From Providencia vermicola (GTDB lineage: Bacteria > Pseudomonadota > Gammaproteobacteria > Enterobacterales > Enterobacteriaceae), in the NCBI RefSeq assembly GCF_020381325.1, contig NZ_JAGSPI010000001.1, forward strand, positions 372,001 through 436,000: a DNA stretch of 64,000 nt. The letters run 5' to 3'. Of this stretch, positions 1 to 10,578 are shown in pieces. Each line of letters opens with the position of its first letter. Position 1 is the stretch's first letter. Position numbers and translations under genes: made by a program. The notes under the pieces are model-generated. The model had not been told where the DNA came from, ran no database searches, and saw only the letters and a program-made list of their open reading frames with translations.

Positions 1-1
1 C

Positions 2-517
2 GCTTGTATGACATGGATGGTGTATATGAGCAGTAACCTCGACCTACGCCAACTACTATATTGGATGATGGGGAGCTTTAGCGGTGTTGATTGGCGGCAA
101 TCTGGTTTAGTCGTCGCCTGTCTGCCATTTTTAGTGTGGGCTGGATGCCAAGGAAAAATATTAAATTACCTTTCTTTAGGCTCGCTGCAAGCTTATCAAT
201 TAGGTGTATCAGTACATAAGTGGCGTATTATTCTTATTATCATTAGTGGTGTATTAATTGGTTTGAGTGTTGCTATTGCTGGGGCCATTAGCTTTATTGG
301 TTTAGTGATCCCGCATATTTTACGATTAAGTGGTTTAACCAATCATCGTTTATTGTTACCTGCTTGTGCAATCGCTGGGGCATTAGGCCTGCTATTAGCT
401 GATTTATTATCACGGTTATTAATTGCGAATGCTGAAGTGCCTATTGGCGTTATTACTGCCACATTGGGTGCACCAATATTTATTCTGTTGCTTATTCGTC
501 ATCAGCAATGGCGGTGA
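2..517 (+). CDS. btuC: BtuC, vitamin B12 ABC permease (C-terminal part)
   Basis: Membrane permease of the BtuCD-F cobalamin importer. The reading frame is already open at the left edge, so only the last ~171 residues are here. They are strongly hydrophobic and carry the BtuC/FecCD-family motif [18 protein letters not shown], followed by a conserved end ([14 protein letters not shown]). The stop overlaps the btuD start by 10 bases, so the two are translationally coupled. The ATG at 8 is internal, because codons upstream of it continue the BtuC alignment. No btuE lies between btuC and btuD, unlike E. coli. Confidence 0.93.
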   Translation, partial: ACMTWMVYMSSNLDLRQLLYWMMGSFSGVDWRQSGLVVACLPFLVWAGCQGKILNYLSLGSLQAYQLGVSVHKWRIILIIISGVLIGLSVAIAGAISFIGLVIPHILRLSGLTNHRLLLPACAIAGALGLLLADLLSRLLIANAEVPIGVITATLGAPIFILLLIRHQQWR

Positions 518-1290
518 ATCAAATGAATACACAGATAATTATTGATATTAAAAATATCACCTCAGAAAACCGCTTAATCAATTTTACTGAATATGTGTTT
601 TCAGGTGAGCAAATCCATCTTTTAGGGGCCAATGGCGCTGGGAAAAGTACGTTACTTTCTGCGCTAAGTGGTTATCTTCCTGTCACAGGTGAAATTTGGC
701 TCAATGGTGAAAATATTCATCATTGTTCTATTACTCAGCTAGCTAAGCAACGGGCTTATTTTATTCAGCTTGCGAGCAATGCACCTATCATAAAAGTTTT
801 TCAATACCTCGAACTGTTTTTGCCATTAACACCTGTTGCTGCGGATATTTTTGTGCGGTTGTGTGATGATTTTCAATTATCACCGCTTTTACATAAAGGT
901 ATTTATCAACTCTCTGGAGGGGAATGGCAACGAGTGAGAGTTTGCGCAGCCTTTTTACAGGTTTGGGATGATAGAGACTTAACAGGGAAAATTATTTTAT
1001 TTGATGAGCCAACCAATAATTTGGATATTATTCAACAGGCAATGCTAGATAAATGGATTAAATATTTTTGTGATTGCCAAGGAACCGTTATAATGAGTGG
1101 GCATGACCTGAATCATTCTTATAAAAATGCATCGCGAATTTGGTTATTAAAACAAGGCCAATTATTTGCTTCAGGAAAACCTGCAGACGTGATGACGGAA
1201 CATAATTTATCTGACATTTTTAAAACTGAAATTAAGATAAGTCAGAGCACATCCTATAGACAATGGCAAATTATAAATTTTGACGATTAG
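508..1290 (+). CDS. btuD: BtuD, vitamin B12 ABC transporter ATPase
   Basis: ATP-binding subunit of the cobalamin importer, working at the inner face of the membrane with BtuC. It has Walker A GANGAGKS near residues 40-47, the ABC signature LSGGEWQR near 135 and Walker [12 protein letters not shown] near 160-170, then the switch histidine region (SGHDLNHS). At 260 aa it is slightly longer than the E. coli protein (about 249). A second ATG at 523 could be the real start; neither has a convincing ribosome site, as expected for coupling to btuC. The periplasmic partner BtuF is not in the window. Confidence 0.92.
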   Translation: MAVNQMNTQIIIDIKNITSENRLINFTEYVFSGEQIHLLGANGAGKSTLLSALSGYLPVTGEIWLNGENIHHCSITQLAKQRAYFIQLASNAPIIKVFQYLELFLPLTPVAADIFVRLCDDFQLSPLLHKGIYQLSGGEWQRVRVCAAFLQVWDDRDLTGKIILFDEPTNNLDIIQQAMLDKWIKYFCDCQGTVIMSGHDLNHSYKNASRIWLLKQGQLFASGKPADVMTEHNLSDIFKTEIKISQSTSYRQWQIINFDD

Positions 1291-1359
1291 CCAAAAAGTT
1301 GTTTTAATCACTCGTTTTTATGCGGGATAATGCAGCAATGTTTGTCGGTGTTGAGGTTC

Positions 1360-1376
1360 GGTTAAAGTACAATTAA
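1360..1376 (+). promoter_or_regulatory. Candidate PhoP/PmrA-type direct repeat upstream of arnB
   Basis: Two half-sites, GGTTAA and AATTAA, are separated by exactly five bases (AGTAC), giving the 11-base periodicity typical of PhoP and PmrA boxes. A TATTCA-like -10 lies about 11 bases downstream. The half-sites match neither consensus perfectly, so the identity of the regulator is an inference. Confidence 0.3.
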
Positions 1377-1418
1377 CTAGAATATTCTATTCACAATGAA
1401 AACTAGGCTATAAACAAT

Positions 1419-2564
1419 ATGAGCAATTTCTTACCATTTTCAAAACCGGCAATTGGTGATGAAGAGGTCAAGGCAGTTGAAAAGGTTCTGCGTTCAGGCT
1501 GGATTACCACGGGCCCACAGAACCATCAGTTAGAAGAAGATTTTTGCCAACGTTATGGCTGTAAACATGCAATTGCATTGTCCTCTGCAACCGCGGGGAT
1601 GCATGTCGTTCTGATGGCGTTGGGTATTGGCCCTGGTGATGAAGTGATAACACCTTCACAAACATGGGTTTCAACTATTAATATGATTGAGTTGCTCGGT
1701 GCAACACCTGTCATGATTGATGTCGACCGCGACACACTGATGATCCAACCCGAAGCCGTAGAACATGCTTTAACAGCAAAAACAAAAGCGATTATTCCTG
1801 TTCACTATGCGGGGGCACCTTGTGATTTAGACGCATTGCGTTTAATTGCACAAAAAGCAGGTGTTGCGTTAATTGAAGATGCTGCTCATGCTGTGGGTAC
1901 ACGCTATAAAAATGAATGGGTCGGCGAGAAAGGCACGTCTATTTTCTCATTTCATGCCATTAAGAATGTGACATGTGCAGAAGGCGGTTTAGTTGCTACT
2001 GATAACGATGAACTTGCTCAACGTGTTCGAACACTCAAGTTCCATGGTTTAGGTGTTGATGCATTTGATAGACAAATGCAAGGACGTAAACCACAGGCAG
2101 AGGTTGTCGAGCCTGGTTTTAAATATAACTTATCCGATATTCATGCTGCGATAGCGGTTGTGCAACTGTCCCGTGTGGAGCAGTTGAACCAGCGTCGTGC
2201 TGAATTAACGGCTCATTACCGCGAATTGCTGAAAAACTCCCCATTACAAATGCTCAGCGTCCCTGAGTACCCGCATTTACATGCCAATCATTTATTTATG
2301 GTGCGTGTTGATAAAGCTATTTGTGGTATTGACCGTGATGCATTCATGGAAAAATTAAAAGCACATGATATAGGGACGGGGCTACACTTTCGTGCAGCAC
2401 ATACGCAAAAATATTACCGTGAAAAATACCCTGAATTAACACTGCCTGAATCAACATGGAATAGCGCGACGTTGTGTTCGTTGCCTTTGTTCCCTGATAT
2501 GACGAATGCAGATGTTGAGCGGGTTGTTAATGCGGTAGAAGCAGTTCTTTTGGAGTCAAAATAG
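1419..2564 (+). CDS. arnB: ArnB, UDP-4-keto-L-arabinose aminotransferase
   Basis: PLP-dependent aminotransferase that converts UDP-L-Ara4O to UDP-L-Ara4N using glutamate, the transamination step of lipid A modification by 4-amino-4-deoxy-L-arabinose. The 381-aa length is normal for the family. The PLP lysine falls in [14 protein letters not shown] at residue 182, the position known for ArnB. It is the first gene of arnBCADTEF; the stop overlaps the arnC start by one base (TAGTG). The ribosome site before the ATG is weak (AGG at about 11 bases). The 128-base gap after btuD carries the likely operon promoter. Confidence 0.96.
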   Translation: MSNFLPFSKPAIGDEEVKAVEKVLRSGWITTGPQNHQLEEDFCQRYGCKHAIALSSATAGMHVVLMALGIGPGDEVITPSQTWVSTINMIELLGATPVMIDVDRDTLMIQPEAVEHALTAKTKAIIPVHYAGAPCDLDALRLIAQKAGVALIEDAAHAVGTRYKNEWVGEKGTSIFSFHAIKNVTCAEGGLVATDNDELAQRVRTLKFHGLGVDAFDRQMQGRKPQAEVVEPGFKYNLSDIHAAIAVVQLSRVEQLNQRRAELTAHYRELLKNSPLQMLSVPEYPHLHANHLFMVRVDKAICGIDRDAFMEKLKAHDIGTGLHFRAAHTQKYYREKYPELTLPESTWNSATLCSLPLFPDMTNADVERVVNAVEAVLLESK

Positions 2565-3556
2565 TGTCACACGCAGATGAATTTGATGAGATAAAAAAAG
2601 TCTCAGTGGTAATCCCTGTCTATAATGAAGAGCAGAGCTTGCCGCAATTACTGGAACGCACGATTAAATCGTGCAAGCAATTAACACAAAGCTACGAATT
2701 AATTTTAGTGGATGACGGCAGTAGTGACCGTTCAGCCGCGATGTTAACTCAAGCAGCAGAAAACCCGGATAACCATGTAATTGCGATAATCCTTAACCGT
2801 AACTATGGGCAGCATTCTGCGATTATGGCTGGCTTTAACCAAGCGGATGGGGACTTAGTTATTACGCTTGATGCGGATTTACAAAACCCACCAGAAGAAA
2901 TTCCTCGCTTAGTGCAAACAGCGATGCAAGGTTATGATGTTGTTGGGACTCGCCGTGCTAATCGTCAAGACTCTTGGTTCCGTAAAACGGCATCTAAAAT
3001 GATTAATGCGATGATCACTAAGGCAACGGGTCGCTCAATGGGTGATTATGGTTGTATGTTACGAGCATACCGTCGTCATATTATTCAAGCGATGTTGCAA
3101 TGCCATGAAAGAAGCACATTTATACCGATTTTAGCCAATACATTTGCCCGTAGAACCATAGAAATTGATGTGGCGCATGCGGAACGTGAATTTGGTGACT
3201 CTAAATACAGCTTTATGAAGCTGATTAATTTAATGTATGACTTACTGACTTGTTTAACGACAGCACCGCTGCGTTTGCTCAGTGTGGTCGGTAGTGTGAT
3301 TGCCGCAGGTGGCTTTTTGCTTGCGGTACTACTAATTGCATTACGTTTGATTTTTGGTGCAGAGTGGGCGGCTGATGGCGTATTCACTCTGTTCGCTGTG
3401 CTATTTATGTTTATTGGTGCACAATTTGTTGCTATGGGTCTACTAGGCGAATACATCGGTCGAATTTACAATGATGTACGTGCTAGACCTCGTTATTTTA
3501 TTCAAAAAGTCGTCGGTGCAGACCTTAAATCCGACAAAAATCAGGAAGAAGACTAA
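2564..3556 (+). CDS. arnC: ArnC, undecaprenyl-phosphate Ara4FN transferase
   Basis: Inner-membrane family 2 glycosyltransferase that moves formylated L-Ara4N from UDP to undecaprenyl phosphate. The N-terminal half has the GT-A nucleotide-binding features [21 protein letters not shown] and [12 protein letters not shown]. Two hydrophobic helices near residues 235-305 anchor the protein. It begins with GTG immediately at the arnB stop, with GGAG about 10 bases upstream, and ends in TAATG shared with arnA. The 330-aa length fits the family. Confidence 0.96.
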   Translation: MSHADEFDEIKKVSVVIPVYNEEQSLPQLLERTIKSCKQLTQSYELILVDDGSSDRSAAMLTQAAENPDNHVIAIILNRNYGQHSAIMAGFNQADGDLVITLDADLQNPPEEIPRLVQTAMQGYDVVGTRRANRQDSWFRKTASKMINAMITKATGRSMGDYGCMLRAYRRHIIQAMLQCHERSTFIPILANTFARRTIEIDVAHAEREFGDSKYSFMKLINLMYDLLTCLTTAPLRLLSVVGSVIAAGGFLLAVLLIALRLIFGAEWAADGVFTLFAVLFMFIGAQFVAMGLLGEYIGRIYNDVRARPRYFIQKVVGADLKSDKNQEED

Positions 3557-5541
3557 TGAAAGCTATTGTTTTTGCCTATCATGATATTGGCTGCGTAGGG
3601 CTAAAAGCGCTTGAAAAAGCGGGTTTTGATATTCAGGCTGTGTTTACACACACTGATGACCCTAATGAAAACCATTTTTACTCTTCCGTAGCTCGCTTAA
3701 GTGCGGATATGGAACTTCCTGTATTTGCGCCAGAAAACGTCAATCATCCGTTATGGATTGAACGCATTCGCGAAATGAAACCTGATGTGATTTTCTCTTT
3801 CTATTACCGCGATATGTTAAGCGAAGAATTACTCGCAATCGCACCGAAAGGGGCTTTCAACCTGCATGGTTCATTACTGCCAAAATACCGTGGTCGTGCA
3901 CCAATCAATTGGGCATTATTAAACGGTGAAAGCGAAACGGGTGTCACCTTACATAAAATGGTTGCGAAAGCAGACGCGGGTGACATCATTGCGCAAGAGA
4001 AAGTCACAATCACTGATACTGACACTGGCTTAACATTACACGCTAAAGTTCGTGAAGCAGCGGAAGTCTTGTTAGATAAAACACTGCCGCTGATTGAAGC
4101 GGGTAGCTACAAAGCTGTCGCTCAAGATGAAAGCCAAGCGACTTATTTTGGTCGTCGTACTGCAGAAGATGGTCAAATTGACTGGAACCGTAGCGCAAAA
4201 GAAATTAACTGCCTAATCCGTGCAGTGACTGAACCATACCCAGGTGCGTTCACCTATTTAGGCGCACGTAAAATGGTTATTTGGCGCGCTCGCGTGTTGG
4301 ATGACAACCAAGGTAAAGCGGCAGGTACTGTACTGTCTAATGACCCACTGCGTATTGCTTGCGGACAAGGCGCGATTGAAGTGGTTAGCGGTCAAAGCGA
4401 AACAGGTCTTTATATGCAAGGTAACCGCCTTGCAAACGAAATGGGTATCGTGACTGATGTCCGAGTGGGTGCTAAACCAACAGCACAAGTTAAACGCCGT
4501 ACTCGCGTACTGATTTTAGGTGTGAATGGTTTTATCGGTAACCATTTAACTGAGCGCCTGTTAAAAGATGGCAACTATGATATCTATGGTATGGATATTG
4601 GCTCATCTGCAATTGAACGCTTCATTGGTAACCCACGTTTCCACTTTATTGAAGGCGACGTCAGCATTCACACAGAGTGGATTGAGTATCACATCAAAAA
4701 ATGTGACGTCATTCTGCCGCTGGTTGCGATTGCAACACCAATCGAATACACCCGTAACCCACTGCGTGTCTTTGAATTAGACTTCGAAGAAAACCTGAAA
4801 GTGGTTCGTTACTGCGTGAAATACAACAAACGTATTATTTTCCCATCTACCTCAGAAGTTTACGGTATGTGTGATGATAAAGAGTTTGATGAAGACGAAT
4901 CTCGCCTGATTGTTGGTCCAATCAACAAACAGCGTTGGATTTACTCTGTTTCTAAACAGCTACTTGACCGAGTTATTTGGGCATACGGCGCGAAAGAAGG
5001 TCTGAAATTTACCTTATTCCGTCCATTCAACTGGATGGGCCCACGTTTAGACAGCTTAAACTCTGCACGTATTGGTAGTTCACGTGCGATTACTCAGCTA
5101 ATTTTAAACTTAGTTGAAGGCTCGCCAATCAAATTGGTTGACGGAGGTGCACAGAAACGTTGCTTTACGGATATTAAAGACGGTATTGAAGCACTGTTCC
5201 GTATTATCGAAAACAAAGATGGCAAATGTGATGGGCAAATCATCAACATCGGTAACCCAACGAACGAAGCAAGTATTCGTGAACTGGCAGAAATGCTATT
5301 AGCAAGCTTTGAAAATCATCCAGAGCGTAGCAAGTTCCCTCCGTTCGCGGGCTTCCGTGAAATTGAAAGCAGCAGCTACTATGGCCAAGGCTATCAAGAT
5401 GTTGAGCACCGTAAACCAAGTGTTGAGAACGCGCGTCGTTTACTTGACTGGGTTCCGACTATCGACATGAAAGATACCATCGAAGAAACGTTAGATTTCT
5501 TCTTACAGGGTGCTGTTGAAGAGTTAGGTAACAAAGACTAA
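3556..5541 (+). CDS. arnA: ArnA, bifunctional UDP-L-Ara4N formyltransferase / UDP-glucuronate decarboxylase
   Basis: Cytosolic two-domain enzyme. Residues 1 to about 300 are the formyltransferase, with the catalytic Asn102/His104 in [12 protein letters not shown] and an Asp near 140 (AKADAGD). Residues from about 318 are an NAD-dependent oxidative decarboxylase of the short-chain dehydrogenase type, starting with the Rossmann motif [10 protein letters not shown] and carrying the YSVSKQ active-site segment. At 661 aa it matches the E. coli enzyme (660). It is coupled to arnC and arnD by one-base TAATG overlaps. It supplies both the first and the formylation steps of L-Ara4N synthesis. Confidence 0.97.
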   Translation: MKAIVFAYHDIGCVGLKALEKAGFDIQAVFTHTDDPNENHFYSSVARLSADMELPVFAPENVNHPLWIERIREMKPDVIFSFYYRDMLSEELLAIAPKGAFNLHGSLLPKYRGRAPINWALLNGESETGVTLHKMVAKADAGDIIAQEKVTITDTDTGLTLHAKVREAAEVLLDKTLPLIEAGSYKAVAQDESQATYFGRRTAEDGQIDWNRSAKEINCLIRAVTEPYPGAFTYLGARKMVIWRARVLDDNQGKAAGTVLSNDPLRIACGQGAIEVVSGQSETGLYMQGNRLANEMGIVTDVRVGAKPTAQVKRRTRVLILGVNGFIGNHLTERLLKDGNYDIYGMDIGSSAIERFIGNPRFHFIEGDVSIHTEWIEYHIKKCDVILPLVAIATPIEYTRNPLRVFELDFEENLKVVRYCVKYNKRIIFPSTSEVYGMCDDKEFDEDESRLIVGPINKQRWIYSVSKQLLDRVIWAYGAKEGLKFTLFRPFNWMGPRLDSLNSARIGSSRAITQLILNLVEGSPIKLVDGGAQKRCFTDIKDGIEALFRIIENKDGKCDGQIINIGNPTNEASIRELAEMLLASFENHPERSKFPPFAGFREIESSSYYGQGYQDVEHRKPSVENARRLLDWVPTIDMKDTIEETLDFFLQGAVEELGNKD

Positions 5542-6434
5542 TGAAAAAAGTTGGCTTGAGAATTGATGTGGATACCTACCAAGGTACACTAAAAGGGGTT
5601 CCACAATTACTCAAAGTGCTTAAAGAGCACAACATTCAGGCCAGCTTTTTCTTCAGTGTAGGACCCGATAACATGGGGCGCCATTTATGGCGCCTTTTGC
5701 GTCCTAAATTTCTGTGGAAAATGCTCAGGTCTAATGCGGCATCCCTGTATGGGTTAGATATATTATTAGCGGGAACAGCATGGCCAGGCAAAAAAATTGC
5801 TAAAGATTTAGGCTACTTGATGAAACAAACCTTGGATGCAGGCCATGAAGTTGGCTTACATGCATGGGATCATCAAGGTTGGCAAGCTAAAGTAGCGAAA
5901 TGGAGTGAAGCACAGCTAGCGGAGCAGGTGAAGCTTGGTGTGGATGCACTTGAGTGTGCAATTGGGCAACGCGTTACCTGTTCTGCAGTTGCAGGCTGGC
6001 GAGGTGATGAGCGTGTGCTGGAAGTTAAACAAAAATTTAATTTTGATTATAACAGCGATTGCCGTGGGAAGTTCCCGTTCAGGCCAATTTTGCGTGACGG
6101 TTCGTTAGGGGCGGTGCAAATTCCTGTCACATTACCGACTTACGATGAAGTCGTTGGTACGGTAGTTGCTGACGAAGCATTCAATGATTATATTCTTCAA
6201 GCGATTAAAGATGATAGCGGTGTTCCCGTTTATACTATCCACACTGAAGTGGAAGGAATGTCTAAGTCAGAACAATTTTCACAATTATTGGAACGAATTT
6301 CACAAGAAGAAATCCAATTCTGTACATTAAGCGAATTGCTACCTGACGATCTGGATTCATTGCCAAAGGGGCGAGTGGTGAGAGCTCCGTTCCCAGGGCG
6401 TGAAGGTTGGCTGGGTTGCCAAGAAGAGGAATAA
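5541..6434 (+). CDS. arnD: ArnD, undecaprenyl-phosphate Ara4FN deformylase
   Basis: Polysaccharide-deacetylase (NodB/CE4) family enzyme that removes the formyl group from undecaprenyl-phosphate-L-Ara4FN before flipping. Metal-binding and active-site signatures are visible: [10 protein letters not shown] near the N terminus and [14 protein letters not shown] near residue 105. The 297-aa length is normal. Its start overlaps the arnA stop (TAATG), and arnT begins 8 bases after its own stop, consistent with one transcript. Confidence 0.95.
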   Translation: MKKVGLRIDVDTYQGTLKGVPQLLKVLKEHNIQASFFFSVGPDNMGRHLWRLLRPKFLWKMLRSNAASLYGLDILLAGTAWPGKKIAKDLGYLMKQTLDAGHEVGLHAWDHQGWQAKVAKWSEAQLAEQVKLGVDALECAIGQRVTCSAVAGWRGDERVLEVKQKFNFDYNSDCRGKFPFRPILRDGSLGAVQIPVTLPTYDEVVGTVVADEAFNDYILQAIKDDSGVPVYTIHTEVEGMSKSEQFSQLLERISQEEIQFCTLSELLPDDLDSLPKGRVVRAPFPGREGWLGCQEEE

Positions 6435-6441
6435 ACACACC

Positions 6442-8100
6442 ATGTTAAATAATCGAGCGAGCAAAGTAGGAGCCTCTCTGCTGGCTCTTTTTTTTATCCT
6501 AACCTATTTCTTGCCGTTGAATAGCCGTTTACTTTGGCAACCAGATGAAACCCGCTATGCGGAAATTAGCCGGGAAATGCTTCAACGTGGAGATTGGATT
6601 GTTCCTTACATGTTGGATGTGCGTTATTTTGAAAAACCAGTGGCAGGGTATTGGATAAATAACATTAGCCAAATGATTTTTGGTGAAACGAATTTTGCGG
6701 TTCGCTTTGGTTCAGTTTTTTGTATTCTTCTCAGTGCATTGCTCGTCTACCGCATGGCAAAAATGATGTGGCGTAATAACCATGTTGCTTATGTTGCAAG
6801 CTTAATTTATATCTCAATGTTCCTTGTTTTTTCTGTCGGGACATACAGTGTGCTCGATCCCATGTTATCGTTGTGGATTGCAGCCAGTATGTTTTGTTGC
6901 TTGTGGGCAATGAAAGCGAGGGAGGTTAAAACAAAGCTTGCTGCATGGGTTTGCTTAGGGTTAGCCTGTGGTATGGCCTTTATGACGAAAGGGTTCTTAG
7001 CCCTTGCTATTCCTGTCATCGTTATGTTGCCTGTTACTATTTACCAAAAACGGTTTCTTGAACTGATAAAATATGGCCCACTCGCTATTATTTCAGCAGT
7101 TATCATTAGCTTGCCGTGGGCGTTGGCAATAGCTAAGCAAGAGCCTGATTATTGGAATTATTTTTTCTGGATTGAACACATCAAACGTTTTACCGCTGAT
7201 GACGCGCAACACATCGCCCCATTCTGGTACTATATTCCTATTATTCTACTTGGTGCGCTTCCATGGGCGGGGTTAGTGCCTGGATCTTTAATAAAAGGTT
7301 GGAAAGAACGCAAATCAAGTCCTGATATGTTCTTCTTACTGTGTTGGTTTGTTGTTCCCGTTCTATTTTTTAGTGTGTCACGTGGCAAACTACCCACTTA
7401 TATGCTGCCGTTTATGGCACCACTGGCACTATTGATGGCGAAATATGGTGTTGATTGTGTACGAAACAGCACTATGGGAGCGCTAAAAGTTAACGGTATT
7501 ATTAATATCGCATTGGGGATTACAGCGGTTATCGCCGTGATAGTTGTTAGTACTGTTATTAAAAAACCATTATACGAACCTGACGAATGGTCGAAAATGG
7601 TCTTGGGTGTGGTTGCGTTCTCTATTTGGGCGATAATTGGTTATTTATGTACAGTCTTAAATGCTAAGTATTGGCTGTGGGCGGCTTCGTGCTCCTTAGC
7701 GATCAGCCTATGTATTGGTAGCGCTCTGCCGAATAACACTATCGACTCCAAACTGCCGCAAAATTTTATTCATCAAAATCATGACTTATTAATGAATAGT
7801 AAGTATTTGATGGCAAGTAACGTTGGCGTCGCGGCTGGGTTAGCGTGGGAAACACAGAATTCCAATATCTATCTTTATAATAGTAGTGGTGAACTTAGCT
7901 ACGGTTTAGAGTACCCAGATAGCCAGCATCGTATCGTTAAGCCGGGTGCATTTGCACAGTGGTTAAGCAAAGCACGTAAAGAAGGGCAGGTTACGGTGGT
8001 GTTTTTATTAGGCCGTAATGAAGATCTCCCAGATATACCTAAGCCTGATGAAGTCATCAAAAATTCACGTATGGCAATTGTGGTTTATCATCAACAATGA
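6442..8100 (+). CDS. arnT: ArnT, lipid A 4-amino-4-deoxy-L-arabinose transferase
   Basis: Integral membrane GT83 glycosyltransferase that transfers L-Ara4N from undecaprenyl phosphate to lipid A phosphates on the periplasmic side, reducing binding of polymyxin and cationic peptides. It has the acidic loop motif PDETRYAEI after the first membrane helix, many hydrophobic helices to about residue 415, and a soluble C-terminal domain. The frame is open from 6400, but the ATG at 6442 gives 552 aa (E. coli about 550) and starts with a normal N terminus. The stop overlaps arnE by ATGA. Confidence 0.95.
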   Translation: MLNNRASKVGASLLALFFILTYFLPLNSRLLWQPDETRYAEISREMLQRGDWIVPYMLDVRYFEKPVAGYWINNISQMIFGETNFAVRFGSVFCILLSALLVYRMAKMMWRNNHVAYVASLIYISMFLVFSVGTYSVLDPMLSLWIAASMFCCLWAMKAREVKTKLAAWVCLGLACGMAFMTKGFLALAIPVIVMLPVTIYQKRFLELIKYGPLAIISAVIISLPWALAIAKQEPDYWNYFFWIEHIKRFTADDAQHIAPFWYYIPIILLGALPWAGLVPGSLIKGWKERKSSPDMFFLLCWFVVPVLFFSVSRGKLPTYMLPFMAPLALLMAKYGVDCVRNSTMGALKVNGIINIALGITAVIAVIVVSTVIKKPLYEPDEWSKMVLGVVAFSIWAIIGYLCTVLNAKYWLWAASCSLAISLCIGSALPNNTIDSKLPQNFIHQNHDLLMNSKYLMASNVGVAAGLAWETQNSNIYLYNSSGELSYGLEYPDSQHRIVKPGAFAQWLSKARKEGQVTVVFLLGRNEDLPDIPKPDEVIKNSRMAIVVYHQQ

Positions 8101-8444
8101 TTGCGCAATTATTGTTGTTACTGCTTGTCAGTGTACTGACCTGTATTGGGCAAGTGGCTCAAAAGCAAGCTGTGGTGAATTGGCAAAGCGAAAAAGTAAA
8201 TAAAGCTGCATCAGCCATTAAGTGGCTGGTGTTGGCTGTTTTAATGCTAGGCCTAGGTATGTTGTTTTGGTTAAAACTCCTTGAAACCATGCCCCTGAGT
8301 ATTGCCTACCCAATGCTTAGCATTAATTTTATTCTGATCACGTTGATTGGCCAATTTATATACAAAGAGAAAACAGGGTTAAACCATTGGCTTGGTGTGG
8401 TTGCTATTATGATAGGGATATTACTCATGAGTATCAGCGTATGA
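8097..8444 (+). CDS. arnE: ArnE, undecaprenyl-phosphate-L-Ara4N flippase subunit
   Basis: Small multidrug-resistance-fold membrane protein of 115 aa, with four hydrophobic helices and the motif SVLTCIGQVAQKQA in helix 1. With ArnF it forms the flippase that moves undecaprenyl-phosphate-L-Ara4N to the periplasmic face. It overlaps both arnT and arnF by ATGA junctions, so translation of the three is coupled. Confidence 0.92.
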   Translation: MIAQLLLLLLVSVLTCIGQVAQKQAVVNWQSEKVNKAASAIKWLVLAVLMLGLGMLFWLKLLETMPLSIAYPMLSINFILITLIGQFIYKEKTGLNHWLGVVAIMIGILLMSISV

Positions 8445-8842
8445 ATAAAGGCTATTTATGGGTGGTTGGTAGCGCCATATTAGTTACCGTGGCTCAGCTC
8501 AGTTTAAAGATGGGAGTGGTTGAATTACCCTCTTTTTCTTTGGGCTGGCATTGGTTGAATATTGATTGGTTACTGGTCAATATGACCAGCTTAAGCATTA
8601 TTTTCTTAGGGTTAGTATGCTATGCCTTATCGATGTTGTGTTGGCTGTTTGCATTAAAATACATCGCGCTGAATAAGGCATATCCACTAATTAGCTTGAG
8701 CTATGTGTTTGTCTATATCTTAGCGGTTGTCTTGCCTTGGTTTAATGAGCCAGCGTCATGGCTGAAAGTCGCTGGAATTGCATTTATTTTACTGGGAGTT
8801 TGGTTAATTAGCCGCCCAACAAGGTCACAAGATAGGCAATAG
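8441..8842 (+). CDS. arnF: ArnF, undecaprenyl-phosphate-L-Ara4N flippase subunit
   Basis: Second SMR-type flippase subunit, 133 aa with four membrane helices; E. coli ArnF is about 128 aa. The frame extends upstream, but the ATG at 8441 overlaps the arnE stop as ATGA and gives the family N terminus (MNKGYLWVVGSAILVTVAQL). It ends the arn operon. A tail of basic residues (RPTRSQDRQ) follows the last helix. Confidence 0.92.
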   Translation: MNKGYLWVVGSAILVTVAQLSLKMGVVELPSFSLGWHWLNIDWLLVNMTSLSIIFLGLVCYALSMLCWLFALKYIALNKAYPLISLSYVFVYILAVVLPWFNEPASWLKVAGIAFILLGVWLISRPTRSQDRQ

Positions 8843-8930
8843 TATAGTGTGACGAATTGTTTGTTTTTTATTCGCCTCACGTTATGATATAAGTTAAATA
8901 TAGTAATAAGACTAGTGATTAAGGTGCTTT

Positions 8931-9419
8931 ATGGTGATTAAAATACAACACTTGCCGTTATTACTGTGCTTGGTTTTGATTGGTTGTTCATCAACACCCG
9001 TTAAGCGCACGGCACCACCACCGCTAAAAACCCAGCTGTCTGACCCTATCATGACCATCGCTCAGTTAAAAGACCAGTTAGAACAATGGTATGGTACGCC
9101 TTATCACTATGGTGGGATGAGCCAAAACGGCGTTGATTGCTCAGGTTTTGTTTATCGTACTTTTAATGATCGTTTTGCTATTCAATTGCCTCGTACGACA
9201 GTTGACCAAACTCAGCTTGGTACGCGTATCGATAAAACGGATTTAATGCCTGGCGATCTCGTGTTTTTTAAAACAGGCTCTGGTGAAAATGGATTACACG
9301 TTGGTATTTATGACACTGATAACACCTTTATTCATGCATCAACCAGCAAAGGGGTGATCCGCTCGTCAATGGACAACGTGTATTGGCGAAAAGTGTTCTG
9401 GCAGGCAAGGCGCATTTAA
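8931..9419 (+). CDS. nlpC: NlpC, NlpC/P60-family lipoprotein (putative peptidoglycan endopeptidase)
   Basis: Predicted lipoprotein with a papain-like NlpC/P60 cysteine peptidase domain that would cut peptide cross-links in peptidoglycan. The signal peptide ends in a lipobox (LVLIGC), so the protein should be lipid-anchored. Catalytic Cys lies in NGVDCSGFVYR and His in GLHVGIYD. The 162-aa length is close to E. coli NlpC (154). In E. coli nlpC follows btuD directly; here the arn operon lies between them. Confidence 0.92.
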   Translation: MVIKIQHLPLLLCLVLIGCSSTPVKRTAPPPLKTQLSDPIMTIAQLKDQLEQWYGTPYHYGGMSQNGVDCSGFVYRTFNDRFAIQLPRTTVDQTQLGTRIDKTDLMPGDLVFFKTGSGENGLHVGIYDTDNTFIHASTSKGVIRSSMDNVYWRKVFWQARRI

Positions 9420-9433
9420 ATGCGCAATTTTTT
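9410..9433 (+). terminator. Rho-independent terminator of nlpC
   Basis: The hairpin GCGCAT-TTAA-ATGCGC is followed by AATTTTTT. Its left arm overlaps the nlpC stop codon. Confidence 0.7.
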
Positions 9434-9482
9434 CCAATCATTATGCTATCTTAAGAGCAAGTTTTGTTTTTAGGATAGCTTC

Positions 9483-10499
9483 ATGTCAACATTGCGTTTA
9501 CTCATTTCAGAATCGTTTGACCCTTGGTTTAATCTTGCGGTCGAGGAAACTATTTTTAGGCAAATGTCTGCCGATCAGCGTGTGATGTTTTTATGGCGTA
9601 ATGCTGATACGGTGGTCATTGGGCGTGCCCAAAACCCGTGGAAAGAATGTAATACTCGTCGAATGGAAGAAGACAATGTTCGCTTAGCACGTCGCAGTAG
9701 CGGCGGTGGAGCCGTCTTCCATGACTTAGGCAATACTTGTTTTACGTTTATGGCGGGTAAGCCTGAATACGATAAAACGGTTTCTACACAAATTATTGTT
9801 GATGGATTGGCTAATGTGGGCATTGTGGCTGAAGTTTCAGGACGCAATGATTTAGTGCTCAATACAGAAAATGGCCCACGTAAAATTTCGGGCTCTGCTT
9901 ATCGCGAAACGAAAGATCGCGGGTTTCACCATGGTACACTATTGATTAATGCAGATTTAAGCCGACTAGCCAATTACCTCAATCCTGATCCCAAAAAATT
10001 ACAGGCAAAAGGAATTACCTCAGTTCGCTCACGTGTTGCGAATCTTTCTGAATTAGTGCCTAACATCAGCCATGAAACTGTGTGTGAAGGTGTGATTAAA
10101 AGTTTTTTTGATCATTTTGGTGAAACAGTTAAAGCGGAGTATATCTCTCCTGAAAAATTGCCTGACCTGCCTAATTTCACGGAAACATTTGCAAAGCAAA
10201 GTAGCTGGGAATGGAATTTTGGTCAAGCGCCTGCATTTTCCCATTATTCAGATACCCGTTTTCCTTGGGGTGGGATTGAATTTCATTTTGATATTGAAAA
10301 AGGGGTAATTAGTCGTTGTCAGTTTTTTACCGATAGTTTAGACCCAACGCCCCTTGAGTGGCTGAGCGAGCAAATGTTGGGGAAAGTTTATCAAACTGAA
10401 ACGATCAGAAAATTATGTTGCCAGATGAAGCAACAGTGGCCTGAGTTACAAGAGCAACTTAACGATTTAGAGAATTGGTTAGTGCATGAACTCAGTTAA
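9483..10499 (+). CDS. lplA: LplA, lipoate-protein ligase A
   Basis: ATP-dependent ligase that attaches scavenged lipoate, via lipoyl-AMP, to the E2 and GcvH lipoyl domains. The 338-aa length equals E. coli LplA. Family motifs present are [15 protein letters not shown] (lipoate-binding loop, about residues 70-84) and KISGSAYRE; the C-terminal accessory domain is also present. It stands alone here on the plus strand, without the serB neighbourhood I recall from E. coli. Confidence 0.95.
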   Translation: MSTLRLLISESFDPWFNLAVEETIFRQMSADQRVMFLWRNADTVVIGRAQNPWKECNTRRMEEDNVRLARRSSGGGAVFHDLGNTCFTFMAGKPEYDKTVSTQIIVDGLANVGIVAEVSGRNDLVLNTENGPRKISGSAYRETKDRGFHHGTLLINADLSRLANYLNPDPKKLQAKGITSVRSRVANLSELVPNISHETVCEGVIKSFFDHFGETVKAEYISPEKLPDLPNFTETFAKQSSWEWNFGQAPAFSHYSDTRFPWGGIEFHFDIEKGVISRCQFFTDSLDPTPLEWLSEQMLGKVYQTETIRKLCCQMKQQWPELQEQLNDLENWLVHELS

Positions 10500-10524
10500 A
10501 AAATGAGCCGACATGGTCGGCTCA
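10498..10524 (-). terminator. Terminator of the MarA/SoxS-type regulator gene
   Basis: Read on the minus strand: TGAGCCGAC-CAT-GTCGGCTCA followed directly by TTTTTT. The plus-strand side lacks a T tract, so it mainly serves the regulator gene rather than lplA. Confidence 0.75.
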
Positions 10525-10578
10525 GACATAGACTTCAAAATACTAACAACTAATAGGAAGGAATGATCTTGAAACTAA

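Noticed and set aside
3085..3456. 123-codon minus-strand frame
   Set aside because: Antisense to the conserved part of arnC; no homology or start signal.
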